Counted from the first letter of the stretch, positions 19,841 through 30,573 are shown. The stretch is 64,000 nt of DNA from Macrolepiota albuminosa (GCA_027475525.1 JAMWFC010000049.1:4634947-4698946); one strand, 5' to 3'. The notes: generated by a model from the letters alone, not told the origin. Numbers and translations are program-made.

Positions 19841-21136
19841 TCATGGAGAGTCCTTGCATTTCTCCGTAGTGCGATGACGTCGCAGACAACTATCAGTATC
19901 GTCTGCTGTAGCTCGCTCGGCTGGGATCACCTTCCCATTCACTAGCACCTGAGAGTGGTCAAAGTCTAATATGACTTTGTTACGCCGCATGAATGGCGTT
20001 CCCAGTATCATGTCGTAGCGATCGAAGTTCGCTACATCCATGTATTCACGGCTACGTGAGCCCGGCGTTTGGACATTCACATTTGTCCCGTACTGCACCA
20101 TGGCTCGGCTCCCTACGGTGCCCAGCTGTAACGCCAATGGCGTATCCAACTCCTGCACGGATATTCCGTACACATGGGCGAACTGGGGCGTTATGCCCGA
20201 TGTGGTACTCCCAGAATCCCATAGGGTCCATGCCTTGTGGCCGTCTACGTCCACATACGAGACCAGGCACTCCTTGTCTGCTCGCTTCAATGTAGGGCGC
20301 TGCAAAGTGCCCTCTGCACGACGAAGGGTCACCTTCTTCATCCGAACCACGTTATTCCGTTTGGGGTCATTTGCGGACGGCCAATCCGTCATCGCCGCTA
20401 GGCACTCAGAGTCGCTGTTGCGACTGTAATACTCATTGTCGTAGACGTCGTCATATACGTCGACTGTGATGTCGACTGTGACGTACTCCTCCCCCTCCAC
20501 GACCACACTCTCGGGCTCGGTGCCCGATGCCTCCTCTGGGGGCTCCTGGTCGTTTGTGGGGTTCTCCGCCTCAGAATCGGCAGATACGTCTCCGTCACTC
20601 CCACTCGCGGCTGCAGTATGTGCAGCTCGTAGGTGGGCGTGGGGTGTATACCCCTTCCTCGGGGGTCCTGGCTTCGCAGGGCAGTTGGTAGCGTAGTGGC
20701 CTGGTTGGCCACACACGAAACAAGTCCCCGTCTGACCTGGTGGGTTGGCCGGTTTGAAGTCTGGCCTTGATTTAGGACGTTCTCCGTCCGGCGCCCGCTC
20801 TGGGCGTGGACGGCTCCGCCCTCGGTTCGCAACAGGGGTCTTGCGTACAACAAACCGCGTGTTGCGGTCACGATCCAAATCGGTCTTCTTGGCCAGGAAG
20901 GTCCCCACATGCTGACCCCGTGAGGGCGTCCCACCAGGCGGTAGTCGCCTGGATCCCCCTTTGTGTCCACTCCGATGTTCGTAGTGGTTAGCAGTCTTCA
21001 GAGACTGCTCATACCGGATGGCATATGCCACGAATTCTTCCACATCGTTGACTTCTGGGGACAATCCGTCCTCACGTATCAAATAGCAGTGCATGTCCGC
21101 TGGAATGCCATCCAAGAACGTTTCGAGCATTGTATA
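19841..21136 (-). CDS. Element C Gag C-terminus, zinc knuckle and protease
   Basis: Open frame that starts inside Gag at the deletion junction (LETFLDGIPADMHCYLIRED is Gag capsid-end sequence). It carries a CCHC knuckle CFVCGQPGHYATNC, an acidic region (SDGDVSADSEAENPTND...), and a retropepsin-like domain with WTLWDSGSTTSGI (catalytic D-S-G) and DRYDMILGTPFMRRNK. It ends at a UGA (19841-19843) after KDSP, directly followed in frame by Pol. The protease would cleave Gag-Pol. The catalytic site is intact. Because the UGA is the only stop between protease and RT and is kept in element D, it looks like an expression signal rather than damage. Confidence 0.88.
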   Translation of the reverse strand, partial: YTMLETFLDGIPADMHCYLIREDGLSPEVNDVEEFVAYAIRYEQSLKTANHYEHRSGHKGGSRRLPPGGTPSRGQHVGTFLAKKTDLDRDRNTRFVVRKTPVANRGRSRPRPERAPDGERPKSRPDFKPANPPGQTGTCFVCGQPGHYATNCPAKPGPPRKGYTPHAHLRAAHTAAASGSDGDVSADSEAENPTNDQEPPEEASGTEPESVVVEGEEYVTVDITVDVYDDVYDNEYYSRNSDSECLAAMTDWPSANDPKRNNVVRMKKVTLRRAEGTLQRPTLKRADKECLVSYVDVDGHKAWTLWDSGSTTSGITPQFAHVYGISVQELDTPLALQLGTVGSRAMVQYGTNVNVQTPGSRSREYMDVANFDRYDMILGTPFMRRNKVILDFDHSQVLVNGKVIPAERATADDTDSCLRRHRTTEKCKDSP

Positions 21137-22166
21137 GCATGTGCGGGGGCTCCTCACGCCACCCTTGTCCTGCTGGAGTATAAAAAGTACTCACCGGTCT
21201 TACTTCAGGCACTTCTTGCGCCCGTGCTAGTGCCTCCACTAGCTCGATTCCAACGTCTTGATTGCGTCGTGCCGAGCATTCCTCGGACGTGTGGCTCCAG
21301 GGGGTCGAGACCCCCGATTGCCGTGTGGCCTTACGCTGCACATACATTTGCAGCTCCATAGTGAGCACTCTCACCATCAAATCAGTATATTTCGTACTGA
21401 ATACATTGGGCACTTCGTGCCCTTGTTGCCTAAGTGCTACTATATGGGCTGACGCGTAGCGCTCGAGTCGCGCTTGGGTGGTGTATTTCATCACCTCTGG
21501 GTGCAAGTCCCAGAACACCTGCAAGCGCACGGTGTACGCGGTTTTCAGCCGCTGTTCCTCTGCTCCGGCGTCGTCGTCACTTGACGACTCCATCACCTCC
21601 TCTGGAAGCTCTACCACCTCCGGAGCTTACTCCACTGCTGGTGTGCGCGGAAATCGATCTTCCGCGCGGTATCCTTCAGGCCTTGCAGCCTCCTCCAGTA
21701 CCTCTTCTAAGCGGGCTTCCGCTACTTTAGAAGGCATTGGACCCGCTGTGGACCGCCTGGTCCCACTGCTCCAGCTCGCAGGGAGGGTTCTCCCAGTCCG
21801 TACTGACGACTCGGCGTCTCCTGGGGCGCCATAGGCGCCGGTGGACTGTCGGCCGTCCTGCGGGGGTCCTTTGGAAGCCAGTCGGCTAGACCGTCGCGGT
21901 CCTCCTGGCAGCTGCGTAACTGGGGGCGTTAATCCCCCGGGCATCTTGTCCTGGAGGCGTTGCGGGCCGTCCTGCTGTGAGCTTTCAGCTCTCCGGGCCT
22001 CGCTCTCATTCCCGGCTAGGTTGGTACTCTGACCTTGGTCTCGAGCCTTGGGTCTTACCTGACCTGCATTGGACGCTGACGCGTCCTGGGTGTCTGCTGG
22101 GTCTCCCCGTAGGTCATGGGCATTTCGCCCGCCGTCAGTGGGCGCTGCAGGTATGGGATTACTCAT
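21137..22166 (-). pseudogene. Element C Gag N-terminal part, broken by a stop and a ~1-kb deletion
   Basis: ATG at 22166 (MSNPIPAAPTDGG). A disordered Gly/Ser/Pro/Arg-rich leader is followed by EEVLEEAARPEG, a TAA at 21627-21629 (GAA in D), then VVELPEEVMESSSDDDAG and a helical stretch VRVLTMELQMYVQRKATRQ. At 21136/21137 the sequence jumps to what lies 998 bp further on in D; 998 is not a multiple of three, so the frame changes. The central capsid part of Gag is therefore absent. This copy could move only with Gag supplied by another copy, if the damage predates insertion. Confidence 0.8.
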
Positions 22167-22297
22167 CGATCCCCTGTTTGAAATTTGCACGGTGTGGCTG
22201 TGCAAGAAGCTCGAGAAGCTGATAGAGTTCTGTCAACGAACTCAACGACTGACGTCGGATGCTAGGCAATAGATCCTAGCTGGCGGATTCAAAAAAA

Positions 22298-22532
22298 TGT
22301 AACGAAGTTACAGGATTTGTGAGAGCTTAAGTTCACACAGTACAGAATCAGACCAGACCGGTCTATTGACTATGTAGTGTAAAACAAAATTAAGCTGCTT
22401 AATAAGCAGCATATATGTACGTATATATAGTAAAGTAATTAATATATTATATTTATTATAATAAATATAATATAATACCTAATACAGTAAGTAAAGCTAT
22501 GTGGCCAACGCCACATAGCGGACTACGCTACA
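22298..22532 (-). repeat. Element C 5' LTR (235 bp)
   Basis: Same sequence as 12238-12472 bar one base. On the minus strand it is followed by TTTTTTTGAATCCGCC; no clear primer-binding site starting TGG is seen there, so the priming tRNA is unknown. Confidence 0.95.
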
Positions 22533-23373
22533 GTTCTTCAGGGTGATGGTCATGCATAATGATCTCCAAGTGTCATGCAATCTTAGTCTATAATGAGGTC
22601 AGGAATCCCTGCTGAAACAAATGGTGCTTCTCATTCCCGTATAACTTCCCATTTTGGACCAGCCATCTCGCTATCCATTGGAAATCTTGATAATAAGTTG
22701 ATAACGCTCCTAGTGTATAGATTCCTGCCGCAAAGGTGTCCTGTACTAGCTTCTGGATTTCCATTACCGTATAACGTGTAGCTTCTTCAGTGCCAGGATA
22801 TAAATGAATGATAGCCTTCTTCCATTCATCATAGGTAAAATGCCTTGGCACTGCGTCACTGGTAAGTCCTTGGAACTCCTTCAACCCTGTCCATGATTTG
22901 GCTGTATTGTAGGAGACATATCTGGCGGCATATTTCTTCATCTGTGTATTGTCGGTCACCCAACAGTCATGTAGTAAATACTCCAACTCTTTGAAATACT
23001 GCATGAGTTCACGAGGCTTTGTTTTGTCCCATTTTGGCAACGAGAAGTGGTTTCTAGGTGGCATGCGCTGATTGTTTGGCTGATCCATACCGATAGGCGT
23101 GTTTGTCGAAGTAGGAAGGGTGGCGGTGCTCATGTTATTTAGCGTCAATGTCGTAGGTATCGGCTCAGTTGGCTCTGAGTCGCTAGGTTCTGGCGATAAT
23201 AACCTAGATAACTCTTCTAAAGGAGTAAGCGGCATATGGTTTTTGCCTGCTAAGTACTCAAATGGTCGGGAAAAAGAGAAAAAGCTTTCCAGTTCCTGAT
23301 CCAAAGTCTGTCTTGGTAGCACACCTGGTAAGTGTGGTGAATCGGTGGTACTTGGTTCAAACACGCTCTCCAA
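22533..23373 (-). pseudogene. Element B Gag N-terminal part (split from its C-terminus by element C)
   Basis: ATG at 23373 (MESVFEPSTTDSPHLPG). An acidic, Ser/Pro-rich leader is followed by the capsid-like domain: HFSLPKWDKTKPRELMQYFK, ELEYLLHDCWVTDNTQMKKY, AARYVSYNTAKSWTGLKEF, FTYDEWKKAIIHLYPGTEE, YYQDFQWIARWLVQNGK. A TAG after GFLTSL (22588-22590) and a second stop interrupt the end. The sense then continues to DHHPEE at the boundary with C, and on the far side of C as PYDIEKVFEAG. This Gag type accompanies the RT lineage seen at 8214-8981, confirming both are parts of one element. Confidence 0.8.
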
Positions 23374-23430
23374 CAGGAGGCAGTGCTGTCACTGGGCTCG
23401 AGTTTCCAGCAGAATTCTGTCTCAGAAGAA

Positions 23431-23449
23431 CCCCTCGCAGTGGGCTCCA
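23431..23449 (-). promoter_or_regulatory. Primer-binding site of element B
   Basis: Four bases after the 5' LTR, the minus strand reads TGGAGCCCACTGCGAGGGG. Starting with TGG (complement of a tRNA 3' CCA) at this position is what is expected of a tRNA primer site. The tRNA cannot be named without a search. Confidence 0.65.
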
Positions 23450-23452
23450 AAA

Positions 23453-24520
23453 TGATGACGCCTACTGGGGTTGGGTGTGCTGGACGTATACACAGTACAA
23501 TGCTGTCTCCAGCGCTTGGCATGCGTAGTTGTGAGGAGTCCTGACAGAGTCCCGGTATGCTCGAGTGGAGGTGATAAACAATGCGCTAAGTTATAGCGCT
23601 TCAGGGGCTACCTGGCAGTCGGTAAGTGTCGTAGTTTAAACAAAGATATTGAAGAAAAGATGAGTAGTGCAGCGTATTGTGCCCGTAGGTGGCACCGTAA
23701 ATGATGAAGACAAGATAGACAAGGCTAGCGCCCAACTTAGTGACAAAGTCAAAGAAAGCTAGCGTGATTTGAATGCTAAGTGTAACTGTGTGTGCAAGAG
23801 GTTATGATTCGTTGTTATATACATGTAGGGTAGCTATTTTATATACTATGCGCTACCGTGTTGCCAAGATAAAAGTCCATCTGCAGTGCTACCTCCTAGC
23901 ACCTCTTCTTGTGGTTTCCTCTACCAGCGACCTGTCAATGGTGACCTTTTGCACATGGATGACGGCGACCAACGGCGTTATGACCCATGGCGACCAGCAA
24001 CGACTCTTCATTGACTTAGAATTGTACGAATCTGCTCACTTTTACTATAACTCTGATTGGCCAGATTGTTCCGGGGTATGGTCGGAAAATCCTCGACAGA
24101 CACCGTGAGCGCTAATGTCAGCGCTACTTATTGTATCAGTTTCTGATAGGTCCAGATGTCGGATTAAGTATATCCAGTGCCGCCATCATTGATCCTTTTA
24201 GACTTCTGATTGAAGTGCCTCGTCAAATGGCAGCGCCTGCTGCTAGCTCCTTCTGGAAGTGATCAGGATTTAGTTAGAGTCCTCTCCTGCCGTCGTGTTA
24301 GTGCTATACGTTCTGAGCCTCCTTTGTTCTTGGGATAGGTGAATAGAGTGTGCTGAAGGTCTGGGAGCTAGTGGTTAGGGTAAATGGCTAAGTCCTGTAG
24401 AAGGTTTCCAGAGCTAGGGCTGCTATATATTCCCAACTTGTCGCTAGAGTCTTTAGTACGTCAAGTGTCGGTCGGTCTATAATGTCCCTTGATGCGCTTA
24501 GTCCGAGTAGAAGCCTATCA
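23453..24520 (-). repeat. Element B 5' LTR (1,068 bp)
   Basis: Plus-strand ends TGATGACGCC...GAAGCCTATCA. It is similar along its length, in inverse orientation, to the solo LTR at 9678-10700. Contains GCGCTA-rich blocks and, on the minus strand, a TATATAAAATAGC promoter-like run near 23840. The inner side leads directly to a primer-binding site and Gag, so this is a 5' LTR. No partner LTR survives, since B is truncated at 8214. Confidence 0.85.
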
Positions 24521-24539
24521 ACGCCATCCGAGCGGACAA

Positions 24540-24990
24540 TCAAAATTGAGCACCCAAAACAGACAAAACGGGGACGGGAGGCACAGAAGACTCACCATCT
24601 TCCGACAATCCATAATCAAGAGTAGAACCATCATCGACAATAAAATATGATAGTGTGTTGCTATTGTCGTCTGCAACATCCCAATTGTGGATGTTATCGT
24701 CTTGCCGCCACAACAAGAGGCTTCTTAACAAGTGGCCTATGTATGGGCTGCTTAGCAATCCTATACAAAATGAGCACAAGCAAATAACAGAAGAAACAAT
24801 CCATACTGACACAACAGGCAAGTCATCATCGTCATCATCAGACAATTCAACAAGTTTTTTTGGTGCAAAATCATTATCCAAATTTGGAGTAGTGGCCTTG
24901 GCCGCAGCTCCAGCACGTGATCTTTTAGGGCTTGACTGGCTTGCAAACAAAGCCTTCTCTGTCATGGTACAGGTGCGCCTTGAGAGCACA
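24540..24990 (-). CDS. Hypothetical protein with acidic cluster (partial, unknown function)
   Basis: Minus-strand frame from an ATG at about 24964 (MTEKALFASQSSPKRSRAG) through NDFAPKKLVELSDDDDDDLPVV. A probable intron follows (GTCAGT... or GTATGG... to TTTGTATAG, about 45-50 nt), then either IAKQPIHRPLVKKPLVV or a frame with DDNIHNWDVADDNSNTLSYF. The Ser/Lys-rich start and Asp run suggest a nuclear protein, but I recognise no domain. It ends right beside the element B LTR (24520), so it may be cut by that element or be part of an older repeat. Function not assigned. Confidence 0.35.
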
Positions 24991-26057
24991 AAACATAAGG
25001 CAAACCGCGCATGAATGCGAACAAAACAGAAATCACGTACACAGCACGACCACTTGACACCCACCAGAACTGAAAGAGCTGTACACACGCTTGCAACCTA
25101 TCCACACTCCTGCACCAAGGGTAACAAGTTTTTTTCTTAAAAAAAAAAAAAGAAAAAAATCAAAGAAACCAATATAAAACACACATGGTCTTGAGTTGGT
25201 CAACAAGCGTCTGAGCCTTATTCTCTTCAGACTTTATCTTGTGAGGGGGCATGGGTTCATATGGTGACACAAAACACACAGAGAAAAAGAGGAGGTGGAG
25301 AGGGGATTATCAACAACAGTGGACAAAGGACACTTATATAGAGCAGCAAGCTGCACGTTGCATCAAAGAGGGAAAGACAGTATAACGTAAAGAACAGGGT
25401 ATCCCTTTCTTCGAACAAAATAAAATTAAGTAAAATGAAAATTCCAATAAGACAAGATTCACAGAAGGCGCAGCGGGAACTTTTAGATAGAACACAAGTA
25501 TCACAGATCCACAACTTGTAATGTGGTACCTTAATAGCCATAGCCTCAGAAGGGCAACACACTAGAGATTTGCCAATGAGAGGACAAAGAAAGAGAGACA
25601 AAGGAACATCACAAGGTTTGTTCCTGAACAGTCAAGAATAATAAAACAAAGCCAGAAATGAAGCCAGAAATTAATATACCCCTGGCAACAGACTACAGGA
25701 AGTGTCAAGATGACAGGCACAGGAGATAAGGTACCAAACAATCGAAGTGCATATACCAAAAAAGACAAAGTCGATAGGAAGGAAACAAGTTGAGTATGGG
25801 ACAGATAAACCAAGATACGTCACGTCATACACAAGAAAACAGTTGAGGCACTCACTGATCACTTCCTGATACTATAAAGAATACACAGATAGCATAACAG
25901 ACTAGAAGGATATCAAGACACAGCAGCAATCCAATGTACGTCTAGCCACTGTCTGACAGGTGTATTATGCTGACAGAGCCACAGTAGATATATCATAACA
26001 AAAATGACCTTAGGAGCAAATTACAACACAGAGGCAGCAAGTAAGCAACGTTTACAG
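24991..26057. other. Non-coding or undetermined spacer between divergent genes
   Basis: AT-rich with A-runs (25130-25150). The minus ORFs at 25257-25862 are hydrophobic, Leu/Cys/Phe-rich translations of A-rich DNA and look spurious. Upstream exons of the 26-27 kb gene may lie here, but I could not fix them. Confidence 0.4.
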
Positions 26058-27169
26058 ACACCTCAACATCAGTAGACTCATTACGCAATCAAGAAACTGC
26101 AATTGAGAAAGCCATATGCAAAGGAGAAGAAGAAAATGATGTTATGTTGACCAGCGTTGCACACGTAAGTAACCAAACTGCACACTGTATGTCGGACTAT
26201 CAACACACAAGACATAACAGGAACCAAGATGGGCAGAAGCCATTAAGACAAAAGAAGTAAATAAACCTCACTCATGGCGACTAGTGTACGTCCACAAAGA
26301 CGGCAATATATCAGACAAGGAGTTGGTTTTCACGGTATACGGAGCCATAAGCAAAAAGGATCTCCTGCCACTGAAAAGAGAAATGCGCACGAGGTGCGTT
26401 CAATGAGATCCAATATAACAGAGTCTAATCACATAAAGCAGTGACTACAGACAACTGAAATACATGAAGCAATACGTGAAGCTGGATGGCCTAGGAACAA
26501 AACATTTCAATGATGCAATGATAGGAGCAACAGAGATTAGCAAGCACTTCGAACTTGAATTCTCAGAAGGCCGTCTCAAATGCTGGCACAATGTGTTCCT
26601 CGGACAGCAAGAAAGATCACTAGACATCGCAAACAGGATATTTACACCGACATGCAATGTGGAGAAGAACAAACAACACATTCCCATGGACAGGAAACTA
26701 GACCCATACAAGCTCACAGAGAAAATAATGCAGAAAGGGTTCATGATTACTGAAGACAACGTGATCCAATTTTTGAAGATGAAGGTAAATGAAGGGAACA
26801 GGACAACGTAAGTACAACTTAATAGAGCAACAAACAAAACTGAAGGGAACTTAGATATGAACATTACAAGCTGGAAAGATTCCAAATGGGAGACCTTGTT
26901 TCTGTCCAGCTATCGTTCCAGGTTGTTAACCTGGCAGGTGGAAAACTCAAAATGCTTCTCGTATTGAGATTCATGACTCTTATTGAGCACCAGTCTAGCT
27001 TCATGAAAGTGAGTGACAAAGCAATACAGTAAACACACTAATAAACACCCCACAGAACGTAGTATCCAACGAAGGGACCAAGAACAAACTGAAGAGAAAG
27101 CTGAGAGACATTTCAGACAAGGGCCAGAACAGAATGGACATAAATGCATCAGACAATGGCAACCAATGA
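26058..27169 (+). CDS. Multi-exon hypothetical protein of a recurrent agaricomycete family
   Basis: Exons I can join: 26058?-26164, 26221-26393, 26451-26807, 26855-27008, 27056-27169 (TGA at 27167). Introns are 56, 57, 47 and 47 nt with GT...AG ends and no stops in the joined frame. Product segments: SWRLVYVHKDGNISDKEL, KYMKQYVKLDGLGTKHFND, RLKCWHNVFLGQQERSLDIA, NRIFTPTCNVEKNKQHIPMD, YKLTEKIMQKGFMITEDNV, then FQMGDLVSVQLSFQVVNLAG and a basic end KLKRKLRDISDKGQNR. Proteins with the same 'NVFLGQQE...ANRIFTP' and 'F.xGDiVxxQlSf' parts are, from memory, frequent in agaricomycete genomes, often among repeats; no function is known to me. The intact splice sites suggest an active or recent gene. The 5' end is unresolved. 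Confidence 0.6.
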
Positions 27170-28860
27170 TTACATCGATCAAAAAGCCTGTAATTGCTTG
27201 CTTTGTCACATTGTCAATAACGGTTTCGTCGATTTTTGCCAATCGCATATAGGTTCGACTATGATTCACAGATACTTGCTCAGGTCTGACTATATCGTTG
27301 TCCTGCTTCCTTCCCTAATGAGTCCACTGGACCTGTATTTTGTTTCTCCCTCATCCACCGATCCTTCTCCTTTTAGTTGCTTTTATAGTATTACTGCATC
27401 ATCACATTACCAAATAAACTGTATTTGCCCGCAACTGCAATATCACAAACAAACAACCCTGAGGGCTTACATAAACAGCAGCTGGAGCAATGGCTTACAT
27501 AAACTATAGCTGGAGCAACAGCTTACAGAGCAGCAACTTACATAATATCAGCTTACACAACCAACAGCCAGGAATTTATTTATATTTTCTTTTGACATGA
27601 CCCCAACTTGTACATATTTATTCACTTTCGTACTTCCTCACTTTTAGTGTTCACCAGCTTGTTAGTTCAATAATGTTTCATTCCTGCTGACAAGTCGATA
27701 GCTACCTATCTAGCATAGGTAGATTATGTTATTGTAATATAACGATTCATCTATCGACAATGTAAACGACTGCTGGAGCAAAGAAATAATGAAACATTCA
27801 CACATCCGACAGAAAACATATTCGTATATATATAAGCAATTATAATCCCTTGACTTGGTGAAATAAACACACAATAACGCGCTCAACACAAGAAAACTAT
27901 ATATAAAGAAAATGCAAGGATTTTTCAACATGAGGATGAACATAATAGCTGGTAGAGATAGCCGAAAGGGAGCAAATATCGAGGACATGGTAGTAATAGC
28001 CGGTAAAGATAGCTGAAAGGGAGCAAATATCGAGGACATAGCCAGTAGAGGAAGAGAACAGCAATTGCTGAGATCACGTGAGGGGCACAAATTTTGAGGA
28101 CAAAATGCATGCCAAAGCAGGTAGTAAAACCTCAGTCTACTAAAGTAGACCTCGGAACAACATATCTGTCTATGTACTACAATAAGAGTTTCATCTACGT
28201 GATCTGAGGATCAACGTATCTGTCTAGGTGTTGGTCACACCTTGGACTTGTCAGCTGCTACTCCAGGTTCCAATCCAGGTTCCAACACAAAACACAATGG
28301 GTTATCAAATGCAAAGGGAGTCGAACATGTCTTGATGAATAGAATACATTGAGAATACATTTTATGACTTGGAAGTTGTAGCTCTCCGTTGAGTGAGCAC
28401 AAAAAGTTCATCGAAGTCCCTCATTTTCCAAGACCACGTGCTTTCGAACTTTTTGTTGGGTCAATAGCATCCACTATGGAATAACAGACAAAAAGGCACA
28501 GATCAGCTGTGGTCCGTGCGTTAGGGGAATAGGTATAAAAGCAAGGGGATAACGGGGGAGTCGGGCAAGCAGTTGACTTGCCACGGCTCGGAGTCCCCAG
28601 GGAGCGGACATCTTAGGCCAACAGCAGTAGACTGACTTCGGGTTTTAGTTTTTGTACCCACTTTTCAAGTGTGAACTTTATTAAGTTTACATTTCAACTA
28701 AAACAATTAAAATTACAACACTTTTATAATGTGTGCGCGCGTGTAACTAAGTCCCCCAGAACTTAGTGAATTTAAAGTTCATATTTTACTTAAGTTAGTT
28801 CAATTCCACTTGAGCTACTTAAAACTAAAATAAAACTTTACAATTTCGCATCAATGAATA
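27170..28860. other. AT-rich intergenic DNA with short tandem repeats and a TATA box
   Basis: No convincing gene. At 27944-28043 a ~50-bp unit (TAGCCGAAAGGGAGCAAATA core) is repeated twice. At about 28530 there is GGTATAAAAGCAAGG, a good TATA box, followed by GC-richer DNA to 28620 and then AT-rich leader-like DNA; this could be a solo LTR or promoter. A short open stretch at 28865-29030 (RLWKIEFMKFDEVPEM...) is unrecognised. Confidence 0.35.
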
Positions 28861-29076
28861 CCAAAGCATGTTGGATGATCAGATTATGGAAGATAGAATT
28901 CATGAAATTCGATGAGGTCCCTGAGATGTCTACAGATGTTGTCTACCAAATTGATTACATTGTGTCCCACGTCAAACCCAAAAAGAAAGAAGTCATGTCA
29001 AGCTGTAGCGATAATGTCACTGATGCATAACTAAGAGTGATATGAGGATGCCAGTCGATTACTTTTAGAAACACAC

Positions 29077-29850
29077 CTATCTGGGCGCTCCATGGGTCAT
29101 GAGATAATTCCGAAGAATGGAAAAATCAGCTATAGATATATCCATCATAGACGAAAACGGATTATCACCATATTTTGCGACGACTATGTTACCGCGCCAC
29201 GCAGTCTCTTCTCTGAAGGCGCGAGCCTGGATCTCGCGAACGCTCTTATTAACGGGAAAAGGCATCCCATCTCGACGAACCGTTGGATAGAAAATGATGT
29301 AGGGATTTGTGAATTTGCGATTCATGCCGTCAAGGGCCTCAACGAGCTAAAGAATGGTCAGAGTCTATCTTATGCGCAACGCGAGACTAATCCGCTGACA
29401 TGATACTTCCACGCGCGGGGTCCAAGGCCTTCAGCGATCTGCATAAGTTCAACATGAGATAATTCGATGACCGTTATTGGACACATTTGACACACATAAT
29501 CCATATAAACCTCTGGATGAGGTATTCGCCATGGCAAAACTGTATATGTACTGTGGTGAGGTGTTGACATCGGACTTGAAGAAAGAGTCGTAAGTAATGT
29601 GTTATTGTTAACAATTGCAAGTCAATGTTCACCTCGTCATCAGTGGCACAAGCGAGGGTTGACGGCCTAGTTAAATTCAAGTCAGGGATTGTGCTAAATA
29701 CAAATGAATATTTTCCTTGCCGTCGGAAGGGAAGAGAATGGCATCATAGGTATATGTGGAATCCATACGACTCACGAAGGAAGAAGAATTCCGGTCAAGG
29801 GCAGAAACGCGACACTGCGATGAATAAGGCGGGAATGTTTGTGACACTGG
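29077..29850 (-). CDS. Hypothetical basidiomycete protein of unknown function, probably damaged
   Basis: Last exon 29346-29077 begins LVEALDGMNRKFTNPYIIFY and ends REIQARAFREETAWRGNIVV...SMMDISIADFSILRNYLMTHG, then TAG. A 53-nt intron (29399-29347, GTCAGC...TTTAG) joins it to an exon with HPEVYMDYVCQMCP and GLGPRAWKYH (29560-29400). Further upstream, YTYDAILFPSDGKENIHLYL (about 29760-29690) fits the same family, but a TGA and no clear splice lie between. The combination 'YDAILFP.DG', 'HPEVYMDY' and 'W.GN.VV.KY....SMMD.S.AD' is one I associate with uncharacterised proteins repeated in mushroom genomes. Function unknown. The middle part may be broken by mutation. Confidence 0.5.
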
Positions 29851-30497
29851 ACCTTTATAGAATCGTGGTAAAAACTGCTGCACACTAACACACGGCGCGG
29901 CCGCGTTCTGTATCTTGGCCACTTCTTGGATAGGCGAAAAAGACCTTGACCACTATGAGGCTCGCCTTATGAAGGCGGTCTCGGCCAAGGCGTTATGATA
30001 TTGCACGTAAGAATGTCCTCCTAGTGTAATACACATAGGGAGTAGGTGGGAGGGTAGCTCAAAACTACGTCGCAAACCCTGCGTAACTGTACGGAAGATC
30101 TCTGTCACAAGGAGGCATATACTTCTCCGGTTCGAGATCTCCTCCCAGGTCACCTGACCCTTTACTTGGGCTGCCGCATTGGCCTTAGTGCAAGACAATC
30201 GAATGGAGAGTAATGCAAGAGTGACCAGTCGAAACCCCCCTGATTTCTCTCCATCATATCGTGGATGATGGCATGCGCACTCCGCAAGTCCTCAGTCACT
30301 GCAAGGAACATAGCATCATCAACAAAACCAATGAGTTGGATAATATGGCAATCCGAAGTCTTTGTCTATCAGCGCCCGATGTTCTCATAATCATATCTCG
30401 TGCTCTTAATTTTGGAGAACCTTCTAGTAACATAGTGTAAACCGTATATAGAACCCTACAGTACTACGAATACAATGACGATATTCTATCAATTCGT
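29851..30497. other. Undetermined stretch before the copia element; may contain its 5' LTR
   Basis: No recognisable coding sequence. Just before the copia gag, TGGTTATGGGCCC (about 30503-30515) sits where a primer-binding site is expected, implying that an LTR ends near 30497. No 3' copy was found to define it. Confidence 0.35.
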
Positions 30498-30573
30498 TCA
30501 ACTGGTTATGGGCCCCGTTGCCCAAAACTGATCAAGACTCGCGTACTTTCTGATCTGACGTTCGATTTGCTAT

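Larger units (their letters stand above)
12238..22532 (-). mobile_element. Element C: Ty3/gypsy chromovirus with two extra 3' ORFs, inserted in element B
   Basis: 10,295 bp, 235-bp LTRs at both ends that differ at one base, and a 5-bp target duplication GTTCT (12233-12237 and 22533-22537). Removing the element plus one duplication rejoins B's Gag as D-H-H-P-E-E-P-Y-D. Order on the minus strand: Gag (22166 down), zinc knuckle plus protease, UGA, RT-RNase H-integrase-chromodomain, then ORF3, UGA, ORF4, polypurine tract, LTR. Defects: TAA in Gag (21627-21629), a ~998-bp Gag deletion relative to D (junction 21136/21137), TGA in Pol (16427-16429), and a 77-bp duplication in the chromodomain. LTR similarity means insertion was recent. 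Confidence 0.95.
8214..24520 (-). mobile_element. Element B: Ty3/gypsy retrotransposon, minus strand, carrying two nested insertions
   Basis: Pieces read from right to left: 5' LTR (24520-23453), primer-binding site, Gag start (23373), Gag interrupted by element C (22532-12238), Gag C-terminus/linker, protease interrupted by a solo LTR (10700-9678), and RT ending at 8214. RNase H, integrase and 3' LTR are lost at the junction with element A. Joining across both inserts restores continuous reading at the target duplications. Its RT has a F-I-D-N box in place of Y-x-D-D and its protease has D-S-R in place of D-S-G, so this copy is dead. Confidence 0.85.

Noticed and set aside
25257..25862. Hydrophobic minus ORFs
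   Set aside because: Translations of A-rich DNA with no family resemblance.
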